Shown: piece after piece, positions 1-6,368 of the stretch
Numbering within the stretch: position 1 is the first letter of the stretch
Layout: each line of letters opens with the position of its first letter
Source: Gammaproteobacteria bacterium
GTDB taxonomy: Bacteria; Pseudomonadota; Gammaproteobacteria; SZUA-140
Direction of reading: 5' to 3'
NCBI GenBank assembly: GCA_026982145.1
Contig: JALSHQ010000004.1
Location: forward strand, 1 to 7,127
DNA: 7,127 nucleotides
Made by a program: the position numbers and the translations under genes
Notes under the pieces: model-generated
What the model was told of the DNA's origin: nothing
Seen by the model: only the letters and a program-made list of their open reading frames with translations
The model's database searches: none

Positions 1-924
1 CAAGCGGTGTTCATTGGTGAGAGCGGTGAACTAGGCGCAGCACAACTCACCATTCGCATGCTTCAAGCACGACTGCGCACGGTGATCGGGCGGCTTGCTG
101 ACTCTGCAGATAACCTTCATGAAGTCGCAGAAAAAACAGCCTCAACCGTCGAGCAAGCGGCTCAAGGAGTGATGACACAACAATCAGAAACTGACCAAGT
201 CGCCACCGCCATGAATGAGATGACGGCCACCGTACAAGAGGTTGCGCGCAATGCTGAACAGGCCGCCAGAGCTTCGTGTGATGCAAAAACTGAAGCAGAT
301 AATGGGCATCGGGTGATGAATGAGATTATCGGTTCAATTAACGCGCTCGCAGGCGAAGTAGAACGTGCCGCTGATGTGATCCAGAGTGTAGAGAACCACA
401 GCAGCCAAATTGGAGCAATTCTGCAAGTGATCAAAGATATCGCAGAACAGACCAACCTATTAGCACTTAACGCTGCCATTGAAGCCGCGCGTGCAGGGGA
501 CCAAGGAAGAGGGTTTGCCGTGGTCGCCGATGAAGTGCGCACGCTGGCACAGCGCACCCAGCAGTCAACCGAAGAGATTCACAACATGATAGAGCAGCTT
601 CAGACAGGCACTAAAGACGCCGTGAGTGTGATGGAATCAGGCCGTGAACAGGCCACCGTGAGTGTGACTCATGCCGCACTCGGCGGTGAACTGCTCGGCA
701 CGATCACGAGCGCCATCAACACCATCACCGATATGAACACCCAAATTGCAAGCGCAGCCGAAGAGCAGAGCGCTGTTGCGGAAGAGATCAACCGTAACAT
801 CATCAACATTAGTCAGGTCACGCAAGAAGCCGCCCACGGCGCAGAGACAACCCTCGAAGCCAATAAAAAACTGACCTCAATGATTGATGAATTTGACAAC
901 ATGAGCAAGCAGTTTGGGCGTTAG
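1..924 (+). CDS. Methyl-accepting chemotaxis protein, C-terminal signalling half (5' truncated by window edge)
   Basis: This is the cytoplasmic signalling part of a chemoreceptor that would couple ligand or redox sensing to CheA/CheW at the polar receptor array. The frame is open from base 1 (first codon CAA), so the GTG at position 7 is not a real start. Seen: about 307 residues, almost all heptad-patterned helix. The highly conserved hairpin tip (IAEQTNLLALNAAIEAARAG, followed by GRGFAVVADEVRTLAQRT) lies at about residues 146-186, with long coiled-coil arms on both sides. The first residues (SGELGAAQLTIRMLQARLRTVIGRLADSA) resemble the linker of PAS-containing, Aer-like receptors rather than a periplasmic-sensor type; this is inference from family resemblance. 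The C-terminus ends in KQFGR with no CheR/CheB-docking pentapeptide such as NWETF. It converges on pstB with a single base between the stop codons. The sensor domain lies outside the window, so the ligand cannot be named. Confidence 0.95.
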   Translation, partial: QAVFIGESGELGAAQLTIRMLQARLRTVIGRLADSADNLHEVAEKTASTVEQAAQGVMTQQSETDQVATAMNEMTATVQEVARNAEQAARASCDAKTEADNGHRVMNEIIGSINALAGEVERAADVIQSVENHSSQIGAILQVIKDIAEQTNLLALNAAIEAARAGDQGRGFAVVADEVRTLAQRTQQSTEEIHNMIEQLQTGTKDAVSVMESGREQATVSVTHAALGGELLGTITSAINTITDMNTQIASAAEEQSAVAEEINRNIINISQVTQEAAHGAETTLEANKKLTSMIDEFDNMSKQFGR

Positions 925-925
925 A

Positions 926-1750
926 TTAATCGCAATCACAAACATTCCAGCGCAGGAATTCACGGGTCTCAATCGCCTGTGGCTGGTCGAGCACTTGCTC
1001 GCACGCCCCCTGCTCAATAACACGCCCATCACAGATAAAAATGAACTGACCATTAAGCCGCCGCGCCTGTTCTAAATCGTGCGTCACGCAGATGAGCGGC
1101 ATCGTCTCTGCTAGTTGTAGCATGGTCTGCTCGATCAACTGCTTTGAACGCGGGTCCAGAGATGCGGTAGGTTCATCAAGCAGCAATATTTTAGGCTTGA
1201 TTGCAAGCGCCCGTGCGATGCAGAGGCGCTGCTGCTGCCCGACGGAAAGTGTCGTCGCAGGTGCATCAAGGCGTTCCTTTACTTCATCCCAAAGCGCAGC
1301 TTGGTGCAATGATTGTTCGATCAATGCTTCGGCACGGCGACGCGTGCGCCACCCCTGCAGGCCGAAGGCAACATTGGCGCGAATCGACGCATTAAAAACG
1401 ACCGGCTTCTGTGCAATCAAGCCAATATGTCGGCGTAGTTGATCCCAACCACCGCGCCAATGGCGCACATTAGCGCCGTCAACCAAGATGGAGCCACGCC
1501 AATGGTTCTCCAACCCATTAAGGCAGCGCAGCAGTGAACTTTTGCCGGCACCCGAAGGGCCAATCAATGAAGTGATGCCTTGCGTTGGCAGTGTAAAAGA
1601 GAGCGCTTGCAAAACCGATTGGCCACCCAGTTGAAGCGTCAGCTGTTCCACCTGTAGCGGCGGGGCTGATAATGGTTTCAATGGTGATGACGGTAATGCG
1701 ACGCCCTGCTGCAGTGGCACGATACGTTTACGTTTAAGATCAGCAACCAT
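926..1750 (-). CDS. pstB: Phosphate ABC transporter ATP-binding protein PstB
   Basis: This cytoplasmic ATPase drives phosphate import through PstC/PstA. Length is 274 aa from the ATG at 1750. That start overlaps the pstA stop by one base (TGATG) and has GGAG 7 nt upstream on the minus strand; the frame stays open to 1834 but has no better start. Visible motifs: Walker A GPSGAGKS (64-71), Q-loop Q114, Walker B ILLLDEP (188-194), D-loop SLDP (197-200), H-loop H224. Family hallmarks of PstB are RRHIGLIAQKP (106-116), AALWDEVKERL (151-161) and GQQQRLCIARALA (171-183). Two oddities: the ABC signature reads LSVGQ (168-172) instead of LSGGQ, and about 30 basic/proline-rich residues precede the nucleotide-binding domain, making it slightly longer than the usual ~250-260 aa. 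It is the last gene of the operon and no phoU follows. The PstB assignment over another anion importer rests on these motifs and on its neighbours. Confidence 0.93.
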   Translation of the reverse strand: MVADLKRKRIVPLQQGVALPSSPLKPLSAPPLQVEQLTLQLGGQSVLQALSFTLPTQGITSLIGPSGAGKSSLLRCLNGLENHWRGSILVDGANVRHWRGGWDQLRRHIGLIAQKPVVFNASIRANVAFGLQGWRTRRRAEALIEQSLHQAALWDEVKERLDAPATTLSVGQQQRLCIARALAIKPKILLLDEPTASLDPRSKQLIEQTMLQLAETMPLICVTHDLEQARRLNGQFIFICDGRVIEQGACEQVLDQPQAIETREFLRWNVCDCD

Positions 1751-2598
1751 CAATGCGCTCCAATTTTTTGCAACATACGGCTTAACAATCCAAAGGCGGC
1801 GACCAGTAACACCAGCACCGCAGCACTGCCCCACGCGATGGTGGTGACTTGTGCATCATTGCCCTCTTGTGCGAGGTAGAATATATGCGTCTGCAATGTG
1901 GTCACCGGTGAGAAAATAGAATCTGGCCATACTACACCTGAAAAAACAGTGGCGGTAAACATAATGGGGGCGGTCTCGCTCAATGCACGTGCCATCGCCA
2001 ACAGCAGCCCGGTCATAATATTGATGCCGCTTTCAGGTAACCACAGACGCCAGATGATCGCCCCGGTACTTAACCCCAAAGCAGCGCCCGCCTCGCTGTA
2101 CTGTTGAGGAATACGTTCAAGTGCGGCCAACGTATTCAGTACCAGCAGTGGCAGCACCACAATGGCCAATACCACTGCGCCACTGAGCAGCGAAACGCCC
2201 CAAGAAAAGAGATTCACCAGCACCACCAGACCGCAAAGCCCAAATACAATCGGCGGCACCCCCTGCAACATATTAAACATAACCATCAACAATCGCTGCT
2301 GTCGGTGAGAGGCGTATGCGCGGTAATAGAGCGCGGTGCTTAATGCAAAGGGCGCGGCAATCACGCACGCCATGACTGCCAATAACAGAGACCCCAACAG
2401 CTGTGGAAAGATGCCATCAGCCATGCCAAAACCAGCACTTTCTGTCGCCCCCACAACAAACCCCCAACTTAATACCGGTGCCGCCTGCCAGAAGATGTAA
2501 CAGAGCACTAAAGTCGGCAGCAGCAATGCGGGAACCGCTAGCAACACCACCAACCCTTTGCCAAAAAAATTTTGATCCAACGGCAGTCGCAACCTCAT
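1750..2598 (-). CDS. pstA: Phosphate ABC transporter permease PstA
   Basis: This is one of the two inner-membrane permeases forming the phosphate channel, with PstC. Length is 282 aa, normal for the family. The ATG at 2598 overlaps the pstC stop as ATGA (4 bp), which suggests translational coupling, and the gene runs into pstB through TGATG. Hydrophobic segments are visible at about residues 14-38, 64-92, 108-132, 136-160, 193-218 and 253-275, giving six predicted helices. The cytoplasmic EAA loop that docks on PstB is at about 169-190 (EAGAALGLSTGAIIW...LPES). It is followed by ARALSETAPIMFTA (202-215), a conserved stretch of PstA-type permeases. The N-terminus starts directly with a short basic segment (MRLRLPLD) before the first helix. 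No frameshift or missing block is seen. Confidence 0.93.
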   Translation of the reverse strand: MRLRLPLDQNFFGKGLVVLLAVPALLLPTLVLCYIFWQAAPVLSWGFVVGATESAGFGMADGIFPQLLGSLLLAVMACVIAAPFALSTALYYRAYASHRQQRLLMVMFNMLQGVPPIVFGLCGLVVLVNLFSWGVSLLSGAVVLAIVVLPLLVLNTLAALERIPQQYSEAGAALGLSTGAIIWRLWLPESGINIMTGLLLAMARALSETAPIMFTATVFSGVVWPDSIFSPVTTLQTHIFYLAQEGNDAQVTTIAWGSAAVLVLLVAAFGLLSRMLQKIGAH

Positions 2599-3437
2599 AC
2601 CACCACACTCGCTTTACGATGTGCAGCAAGTGAGACCACAATTGCAATCACCGCCAGCAGCAAGCCACAAAAAAGCAGTGCCGCCCAATGTTGCGAGCCA
2701 ACACTTGCTTCGGCCATCTCCCTTCCTATCCGTGATGTGAGTGTCTGTGCGGGTTGCAAAAAATTATAGAAGGGCTCAGGAATACGATCGATAGAACCCA
2801 CCACCAACATCACCGCAACAGTCTCCCCCATGGCGCGACCACTCGCCAACAGCGTCGCGACACGAATCCCCGGCCACGCCTGCGGCAAGAGCACTCGACA
2901 CAGCGTCGCATTCCAGCCGAGGCCAAGATTCTTTGCCGCTTCCCGCTGCGACTGCCGCACACCCCGCAGGGCATCTTCAGCAAGCACCATGATAGTTGGT
3001 AAAATCATCAGGGCCAGCAGCAGACCAGCCGCGAGCAAGGTGCGCCCTGTAAGCAAATTAAGCTGTGACTCCAGCAGCGGCAACAACACCCATATTCCCA
3101 ACAATCCATATACAACCGAAGGCACGCCTGCCATGAGTTCCATTGAAAACCGCAGCGGATTACGCAAGCGAGCGGGTAGCAGTTCAGCAGACAATATAGC
3201 CGCCGCCACGCCACATGGGAGTGCAATCATCAGCGCCAGCGCGACCGCCCAAAGTGTACCGACCAGCGCGGGCAACATGCCAAAGAGTGATTCAAAAGGG
3301 TACCACTCGCTGCCAACAATAAAGGCAACGCCTTGCTGCGCTATCAATGGCCAACTGCTGTAGAGCAGAAAACCGAGCACTAACACAATGGTCATGGATG
3401 ACAACAACGCAGATATTGAGAGCCACCACCTCAGCAC
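2595..3437 (-). CDS. pstC: Phosphate ABC transporter permease PstC (start codon uncertain)
   Basis: This is the partner permease of PstA in the inner membrane. From the GTG at 3437 the protein is 280 aa. It has a first helix ending in LLYSSWPL (the SSWP motif is also in E. coli PstC). The family stretch ELMAGVPSVVYGLLGIWVLLPLL is at about 100-122, the EAA loop at 166-190 (EAAKNLGLGWNATLCRVLLPQAW) and GRAMGET at 200-206. The start is ambiguous. The frame is open back to 3539 inside pstS; possible starts are GTG 3464/3461 and GTG 3437, all within the octamer repeat array, and ATG 3395, which would trim the front of helix 1 and has no nearby Shine-Dalgarno. I chose 3437 because it keeps the whole first helix with a short basic lead (LRWW) and has the G-rich repeat upstream as a weak ribosome-binding site. 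The 3' end overlaps pstA by 4 bp. Confidence 0.9.
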   Translation of the reverse strand: MLRWWLSISALLSSMTIVLVLGFLLYSSWPLIAQQGVAFIVGSEWYPFESLFGMLPALVGTLWAVALALMIALPCGVAAAILSAELLPARLRNPLRFSMELMAGVPSVVYGLLGIWVLLPLLESQLNLLTGRTLLAAGLLLALMILPTIMVLAEDALRGVRQSQREAAKNLGLGWNATLCRVLLPQAWPGIRVATLLASGRAMGETVAVMLVVGSIDRIPEPFYNFLQPAQTLTSRIGREMAEASVGSQHWAALLFCGLLLAVIAIVVSLAAHRKASVVV

Positions 3438-3469
3438 CTCAGCACCACAGCACCACAGCACCACAGCAC
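3424..3469. repeat. Tandem octamer repeat at the pstS-pstC junction
   Basis: An 8-bp unit is repeated about 5.75 times. On the plus strand it reads CACCACCT (degenerate), CAGCACCT, then CAGCACCA three times, then a partial CAGCAC. On the coding strand the units are TGCTGTGG x3 and TGCTGAGG x2, beginning at the last base of the pstS stop codon (TAG, 3471-3469) and running through the likely pstC GTG start. Each unit carries GTGG or GAGG (Shine-Dalgarno-like), and TG-type start codons occur repeatedly. Because 8 is not a multiple of 3, gain or loss of a unit shifts the frame of anything initiated upstream of the array, without touching PstS. Confidence 0.9.
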
Positions 3470-4308
3470 TACCGTACCGGGTGGAAGCCAACCATCTCTG
3501 CAATCGACTGCCCCTTCTCTGATCGTAGGAAGCCCACAAAATCCATCACTGCCGCACTGCTGTTTTTGGGCACCAAAATATTGAGATCACGCTGAATCAA
3601 ATAACGCCCCTGAGCAACATTTTCTGCGGTGGGCAATAACGCCGCCTCACCCTCGCCTACCGCGATCGCGCGCACCCGATCATTCAGCCACGCATTAGAG
3701 AGCATTCCGATCGCTTGATCACTTTGTGAAATGACCGCTTGCTCTTCATTATTTGATCCAGTGATGATGGTCGCCCCGGGTGCGCGTGCGCGAGCATTGC
3801 CCAGCACAACGCTTGCAAAGACATGGCGCGTGCCGCGCGAAGCTTCTTTGTCGATCACTAATATAGCAGCGTCCATGCCACCCAGCTCGCGCCAATTACG
3901 AATCTCACCCCGATAGACCGCCGCAATTTGTGCCAACGAAAGACGCTGTACACCGCTCTCAAAAACCGCTTTCGAGACCGCGATTGCCACCGCATCTCGC
4001 GCCACCGCAATCACCTCTATCGTATTACCCAGACGCTCAATTTCAAAACGGCTTAGCGGGCGAGAGACCATTCCGATATCAACAGATCCCCGCTCAATAC
4101 TGGCCACACCAACACCAGAGCCACCGCCGGAAACGGTCAATCTTAATTCTGGATGCATTAACCGATACTGCTTTGCCGCCTCGGCCACGACCGGCAAAAC
4201 CGTGGTTGAACCCACCACTTTGATCATCAAAGCGGCATGAAGTGACCCGGAAAAAATGCCCAATAAAAAAACCGCCAGTGATAAAACAGATCGCTTGCCT
4301 TGAAACAT
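3469..4308 (-). CDS. pstS: Periplasmic phosphate-binding protein PstS
   Basis: This secreted substrate-binding protein delivers phosphate to PstC/PstA. Length is 279 aa from the ATG at 4308, shortish compared with E. coli PstS but typical of the PBP-like (PF12849) branch. Residues 1-25 are a clear Sec signal peptide: basic MFQGKR, hydrophobic SVLSLAVFLLGIF, and a cleavage site after SLHA. There is no lipobox cysteine, so a soluble periplasmic form is expected. Phosphate-binding signatures are GSTT (33-36), SGGGSGVG (60-67), DIGMVSRPL (77-85) and SRGTR (157-161), where the family usually has SGTR. The frame is open upstream to 4422, but those 38 residues are not signal-like. The 4308 start is immediately preceded by a GGGGGAA run and followed by the signal peptide. 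It is the first gene of the pst operon; its stop codon abuts the octamer array. Confidence 0.92.
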   Translation of the reverse strand: MFQGKRSVLSLAVFLLGIFSGSLHAALMIKVVGSTTVLPVVAEAAKQYRLMHPELRLTVSGGGSGVGVASIERGSVDIGMVSRPLSRFEIERLGNTIEVIAVARDAVAIAVSKAVFESGVQRLSLAQIAAVYRGEIRNWRELGGMDAAILVIDKEASRGTRHVFASVVLGNARARAPGATIITGSNNEEQAVISQSDQAIGMLSNAWLNDRVRAIAVGEGEAALLPTAENVAQGRYLIQRDLNILVPKNSSAAVMDFVGFLRSEKGQSIAEMVGFHPVR

Positions 4309-4440
4309 CGTTCCCCCATCTAAATTTTCACCATGACAAAATATTGTCGATCGTGCGGTAGTCGCCCGAGTGGTGGCTTCCTTACAATTGATAGCATCAT
4401 CAAAATTCTCATAACGAGGCATGATAGTTCGGGGTGAAGG
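4309..4440 (-). promoter_or_regulatory. pstS 5' region between the DUF2237 gene and pstS
   Basis: This 132-bp stretch has no gene of its own and must carry the pst promoter if the operon is transcribed independently. A G-rich Shine-Dalgarno-like run lies at 4311-4317. A short weak hairpin (CTC/GAG around 4408-4418) followed by AATTTT could slow transcription from the DUF2237 gene, but a 3-4 bp stem is too weak to call a terminator. No strong sigma-70 hexamer pair was found by eye. Confidence 0.4.
4333..4350 (-). promoter_or_regulatory. Candidate operator upstream of pstS: inverted repeat with a Pho-box-like half
   Basis: On the minus strand the site reads TCGACAATATTTTGTCAT. It contains a perfect 5-bp inverted repeat (GACAA/TTGTC) with a 4-bp A/T spacer, ending 24 bases before the pstS ATG. 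The downstream half TTGTCAT matches the PhoB half-site CTGTCAT at 6 of 7 positions. The other half in the 11-bp direct-repeat register matches only about 4 of 7. PhoB binding is therefore possible but not demonstrated, and the palindrome could equally serve another dimeric regulator. I could not place a convincing -10/-35 pair around it. Confidence 0.3.
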
Positions 4441-4827
4441 TCAATTCAGGTCTGCTGCATATTTCCGCAAGACCTCCAATGAAACCACCTCAAGCGCCTT
4501 TTTATGGGTTCGCCTTAGAAACACCTTTGGTGCCATGCCATCTTGGTGTGCTTCAAGCCAGCGCGGTGCACATAGACACCAACTGTCATCCGCCTTTAAC
4601 CCCTTAAAGCCGTGTTCTGGCATTGGTGTTGAGAGATCATTCCCTTTAAAGCGGGAATACTCCAGAAATTCAGTCGACATTTTTACGCAGATCGTATGAG
4701 CACCGAAGTCTTGATCATTGGTGTTACAACAGCCGTCACGAAAAAAACCTGTTATTGGGTCAGTCCCACAGGCGATTAATGCCTCATCAAAAACATTGAC
4801 CGACGGTTCCATCTCTACCCCACTCAT
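4441..4827 (-). CDS. DUF2237 family protein of unknown function
   Basis: A small soluble protein of 128 aa, recognised as the DUF2237 family (usually about 120 aa) by the blocks DPITGFFRDGCCNT (23-36), HTICVKMSTEFL (44-55), GNDLSTPMPEHGFKGLK (62-78) and WCLCAPRW (83-90). No signal peptide or membrane segment is visible. Six cysteines (C20, C33, C34, C47, C84, C86) fall in the conserved blocks, and the CC and CxC pairs could bind metal or act in redox chemistry; that is inference, as the family has no established function I know of. The ATG at 4827 is preceded by AAGGGG at a rather long spacing. An in-frame ATG at 4812, with GGGGTAGAG before it, is an alternative start. It sits upstream of pstS in the same direction and divergent from the PsiE-family gene. 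Confidence 0.88.
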   Translation of the reverse strand: MSGVEMEPSVNVFDEALIACGTDPITGFFRDGCCNTNDQDFGAHTICVKMSTEFLEYSRFKGNDLSTPMPEHGFKGLKADDSWCLCAPRWLEAHQDGMAPKVFLRRTHKKALEVVSLEVLRKYAADLN

Positions 4828-4996
4828 GCGCCCATACCCCTTAATTTTACTGTTAATATCAAAGCATCATAACGAAGTTAGCGATCAAGGTTAAGCACTG
4901 TATAGCCCTGCAAATTATATGAGAGTAATATCTAATAATACCCACTCAATGAGCCGTTACATCAATAATCGGTAACAAAAAATAGAAGGTGCAGAG
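4828..4996. other. Divergent intergenic region between the DUF2237 and PsiE-family genes
   Basis: This A/T-rich 169-bp spacer must hold promoters in both directions. For the plus strand I see a good ribosome-binding site (AAGG at 4986-4989, 7 nt before the ATG at 4997). A short inverted repeat GTTAC (4956-4960) / GTAAC (4972-4976) lies in the presumed psiE leader. No convincing plus-strand -35/-10 pair was found. The closest Pho-box-like stretch (CTGTTAATATCAAAGCAT, 4850-4867) matches only about 8 of 14 half-site positions. Confidence 0.6.
4866..4894 (-). promoter_or_regulatory. Candidate sigma-70 promoter for the DUF2237 gene
   Basis: On the minus strand a TTAACC box (4894-4889, 4 of 6 to TTGACA) is separated by exactly 17 bp from TATGAT (4871-4866, 5 of 6 to TATAAT). 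Transcription would start near 4859, giving a leader of about 30 nt before the ATG at 4827. This was assigned by eye only. Confidence 0.4.
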
Positions 4997-5473
4997 ATGG
5001 ACAGAAATAAATTGGCACATTCAAATAGCAAAGGGCTTCAGCGGTTAAAAGAGCTCTGGCCGGAGCTAACGCTATTTGAGCGCTTCGAGTATGTGATTAC
5101 CTTAATTGTCAGCCTCGTGCTGGCACTCATTATTGTGGTTGCACTCTTAAGCCTGCTCGAAAACATCTATGAGATGATGCTTTTGCAGTTTAGCGGAGGG
5201 GTTGATTACAAAATGTTCCAGATCACTTTTGGCATGCTGCTGACACTGCTGATCGCACTCGAATTTCGCAATTCAATCGATGCCATCCTGGAAGGAAAAG
5301 GGCTTCTGGTGCAAGTAAAGATCGTTGTGCTGATCGCGATTATCGCGCTGGCCAGAAAGTTTCTGGTAATGGATCCCAAGGAGTTTGAGCCGATGATGGT
5401 GGCCGCCTTTGCACTTGTTACTCTCTCACTCGGCCTTGTCTACTGGCTACTGTCGAAAAGGGATGTACTATAA
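4997..5473 (+). CDS. psiE: PsiE-family (phosphate-starvation-inducible) inner-membrane protein
   Basis: A 158-aa integral membrane protein of the PsiE family (PF06146). E. coli PsiE is somewhat shorter and is induced by phosphate starvation; its biochemical role is unknown. Seen: a charged cytoplasmic-like N-terminus (1-27, with LFERFEYVITLIV leading into the first helix) and four hydrophobic segments at about 31-54, 72-90, 104-120 and 131-152. The conserved-looking loop ALEFRNSIDAILEGKG (87-102) lies between helices 2 and 3, and the basic tail is SKRDVL. The ATG at 4997 has AAGG at ideal spacing. The gene diverges from the DUF2237 gene and lies about 0.7 kb from pstS, which supports a phosphate-related context. 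Its 3' end overlaps the convergent pseudouridine synthase gene by 6 bp. The family assignment is firm; orthology to E. coli PsiE is less certain. Confidence 0.85.
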   Translation: MDRNKLAHSNSKGLQRLKELWPELTLFERFEYVITLIVSLVLALIIVVALLSLLENIYEMMLLQFSGGVDYKMFQITFGMLLTLLIALEFRNSIDAILEGKGLLVQVKIVVLIAIIALARKFLVMDPKEFEPMMVAAFALVTLSLGLVYWLLSKRDVL

Positions 5474-6307
5474 TTGGGGAAGAAGCGCATCCGCCAATCG
5501 ATAGTGGCGCTGTTTTCCGCTTAGTGGGCATTTAAAGGCTAGGTAACAGGCAGTCAGCTGCAGGTTTTCCTTGCCCTCACCACTGCCGTAAAGACGATCC
5601 CCCACTACGGCATAACCACTTTCAGCGAGGTGACGCCGGATTTGGTGTTTACGTCCCGTCTCAATCTGCACCGAGAGCAGCGAACGCTGCTGCTCTGCAT
5701 CAAATGAAATGAGGGTGACATGTGAGATTGCTGTTTTGCCATCAATCCTAGCGTCAATCGTATAGGGGCTTGGCCGCTCAGGAAACGCCCCCTCCACCAC
5801 CACTTGGTAGCGCTTCTCAATCGCACGTGACTGAAAAAGATTCGACAGCGCTGCCGCCGCTTTTTTTGTGTGACCAATCAAAATCAGCCCCGTTGCAGCG
5901 CGGTCGAGACGGTGAATAATAAAGCTCACCCGCTCTGGGCTGAGGCGCTGTTCAGCCCAGCGGCTAACTGTGCAGTGATCTCCCCATCGGCTCCCTTGGG
6001 ATAAAAGACCATAAGGCTTATACCAGAGACTATAGTCACCCTCATCCGCAATCATCTGCGGTGCTGTAGGTTCACTGAGTAACACCCGTTCATCATAGTA
6101 AAAGTCAAGCTCGTCACCCGCTTTCAACGTTTTTTTAGCGCGTCGGATGCGGCGACATGAGCCACGGCTAGTCAACCAGACGGCTCCACGCTGCATCGCC
6201 ATTTTAATACGCTGTTTTGATAACCCAGAGCACTCTGCCAGCAGATCAACGGCGTTAGCTTCCCCCCCCTTCACATCAACATGAAATTCAGAACGTTGCG
6301 GAATCAT
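5468..6307 (-). CDS. RluA-family RNA pseudouridine synthase
   Basis: This enzyme would isomerise uridine to pseudouridine in rRNA or tRNA in the cytoplasm. Length is 279 aa. An S4-like RNA-binding region lies at about residues 18-72 (AVDLLAECSGLSKQRIKMAMQRG...GDELDFYYDE). The catalytic domain follows: WYKPYGLLSQ (95-104), the catalytic motif IHRLDRAATGLIL (131-143, nucleophile Asp135), KRYQVVVEG (165-173), TGRKHQIRRHLA (217-228) and VGDRLYG (235-241). The motif after HRLD is RAATG rather than the more common KDTSG, as in a less-studied RluA subgroup; the modified position cannot be told from sequence. The ATG at 6307 has AGG 6 nt upstream. A TATCAT hexamer lies about 20 nt before the start, but I see no matching -35. 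It overlaps the PsiE-family gene tail to tail and follows the OsmC fusion gene by 61 bp, so readthrough from that gene is possible. Confidence 0.93.
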   Translation of the reverse strand: MIPQRSEFHVDVKGGEANAVDLLAECSGLSKQRIKMAMQRGAVWLTSRGSCRRIRRAKKTLKAGDELDFYYDERVLLSEPTAPQMIADEGDYSLWYKPYGLLSQGSRWGDHCTVSRWAEQRLSPERVSFIIHRLDRAATGLILIGHTKKAAAALSNLFQSRAIEKRYQVVVEGAFPERPSPYTIDARIDGKTAISHVTLISFDAEQQRSLLSVQIETGRKHQIRRHLAESGYAVVGDRLYGSGEGKENLQLTACYLAFKCPLSGKQRHYRLADALLPQL

Positions 6308-6368
6308 AAAATACCTGAAAAAATATGATATTGATAAAAGAGCGGTGTGGGCGATGGAGGCTGTTTAT

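Noticed and set aside
162..557. 131-codon minus-strand open frame opposite the chemoreceptor hairpin
   Set aside because: It is a shadow of the strongly conserved signalling domain, with no recognisable domain and no ribosome-binding support.
1751..1834. Longer pstB start at 1834
   Set aside because: It would overlap pstA by 85 bp with residues unlike PstB. The ATG at 1750 has GGAG at good spacing and a TGATG junction with pstA.
2830..3363. 177-codon plus-strand open frame opposite pstC
   Set aside because: It is antisense to clearly conserved permease sequence and its translation is low-complexity and Ser/Ala/Arg-rich with no family resemblance. The same applies to the other open frames opposite pstA, pstB, pstS and the chemoreceptor.
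3424..3469. CRISPR or transposon end as explanation for the repeat array
   Set aside because: The units are contiguous 8-mers without spacers or inverted ends, and the array lies exactly between two intact operon genes. It is a simple short tandem repeat.
4408..4418. Possible terminator after the DUF2237 gene (CTC-loop-GAG then AATTTT)
   Set aside because: The stem has only 3-4 base pairs and no proper U tract, so it is too weak to call.
4309..4422. In-frame upstream extension of pstS to an ATG at 4422 (38 extra residues)
   Set aside because: The extension is not signal-peptide-like and would bury the secretion signal that starts at 4308, where a G-rich ribosome-binding run also sits. The extension is probably just an open leader.
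4900..4917. CTG repeats resembling a Pho box before the PsiE-family gene (CTGTATAGCCCTGCAAAT)
   Set aside because: The two CTG elements are 10 bp apart rather than 11, and the second half does not match the CTGTCAT consensus.
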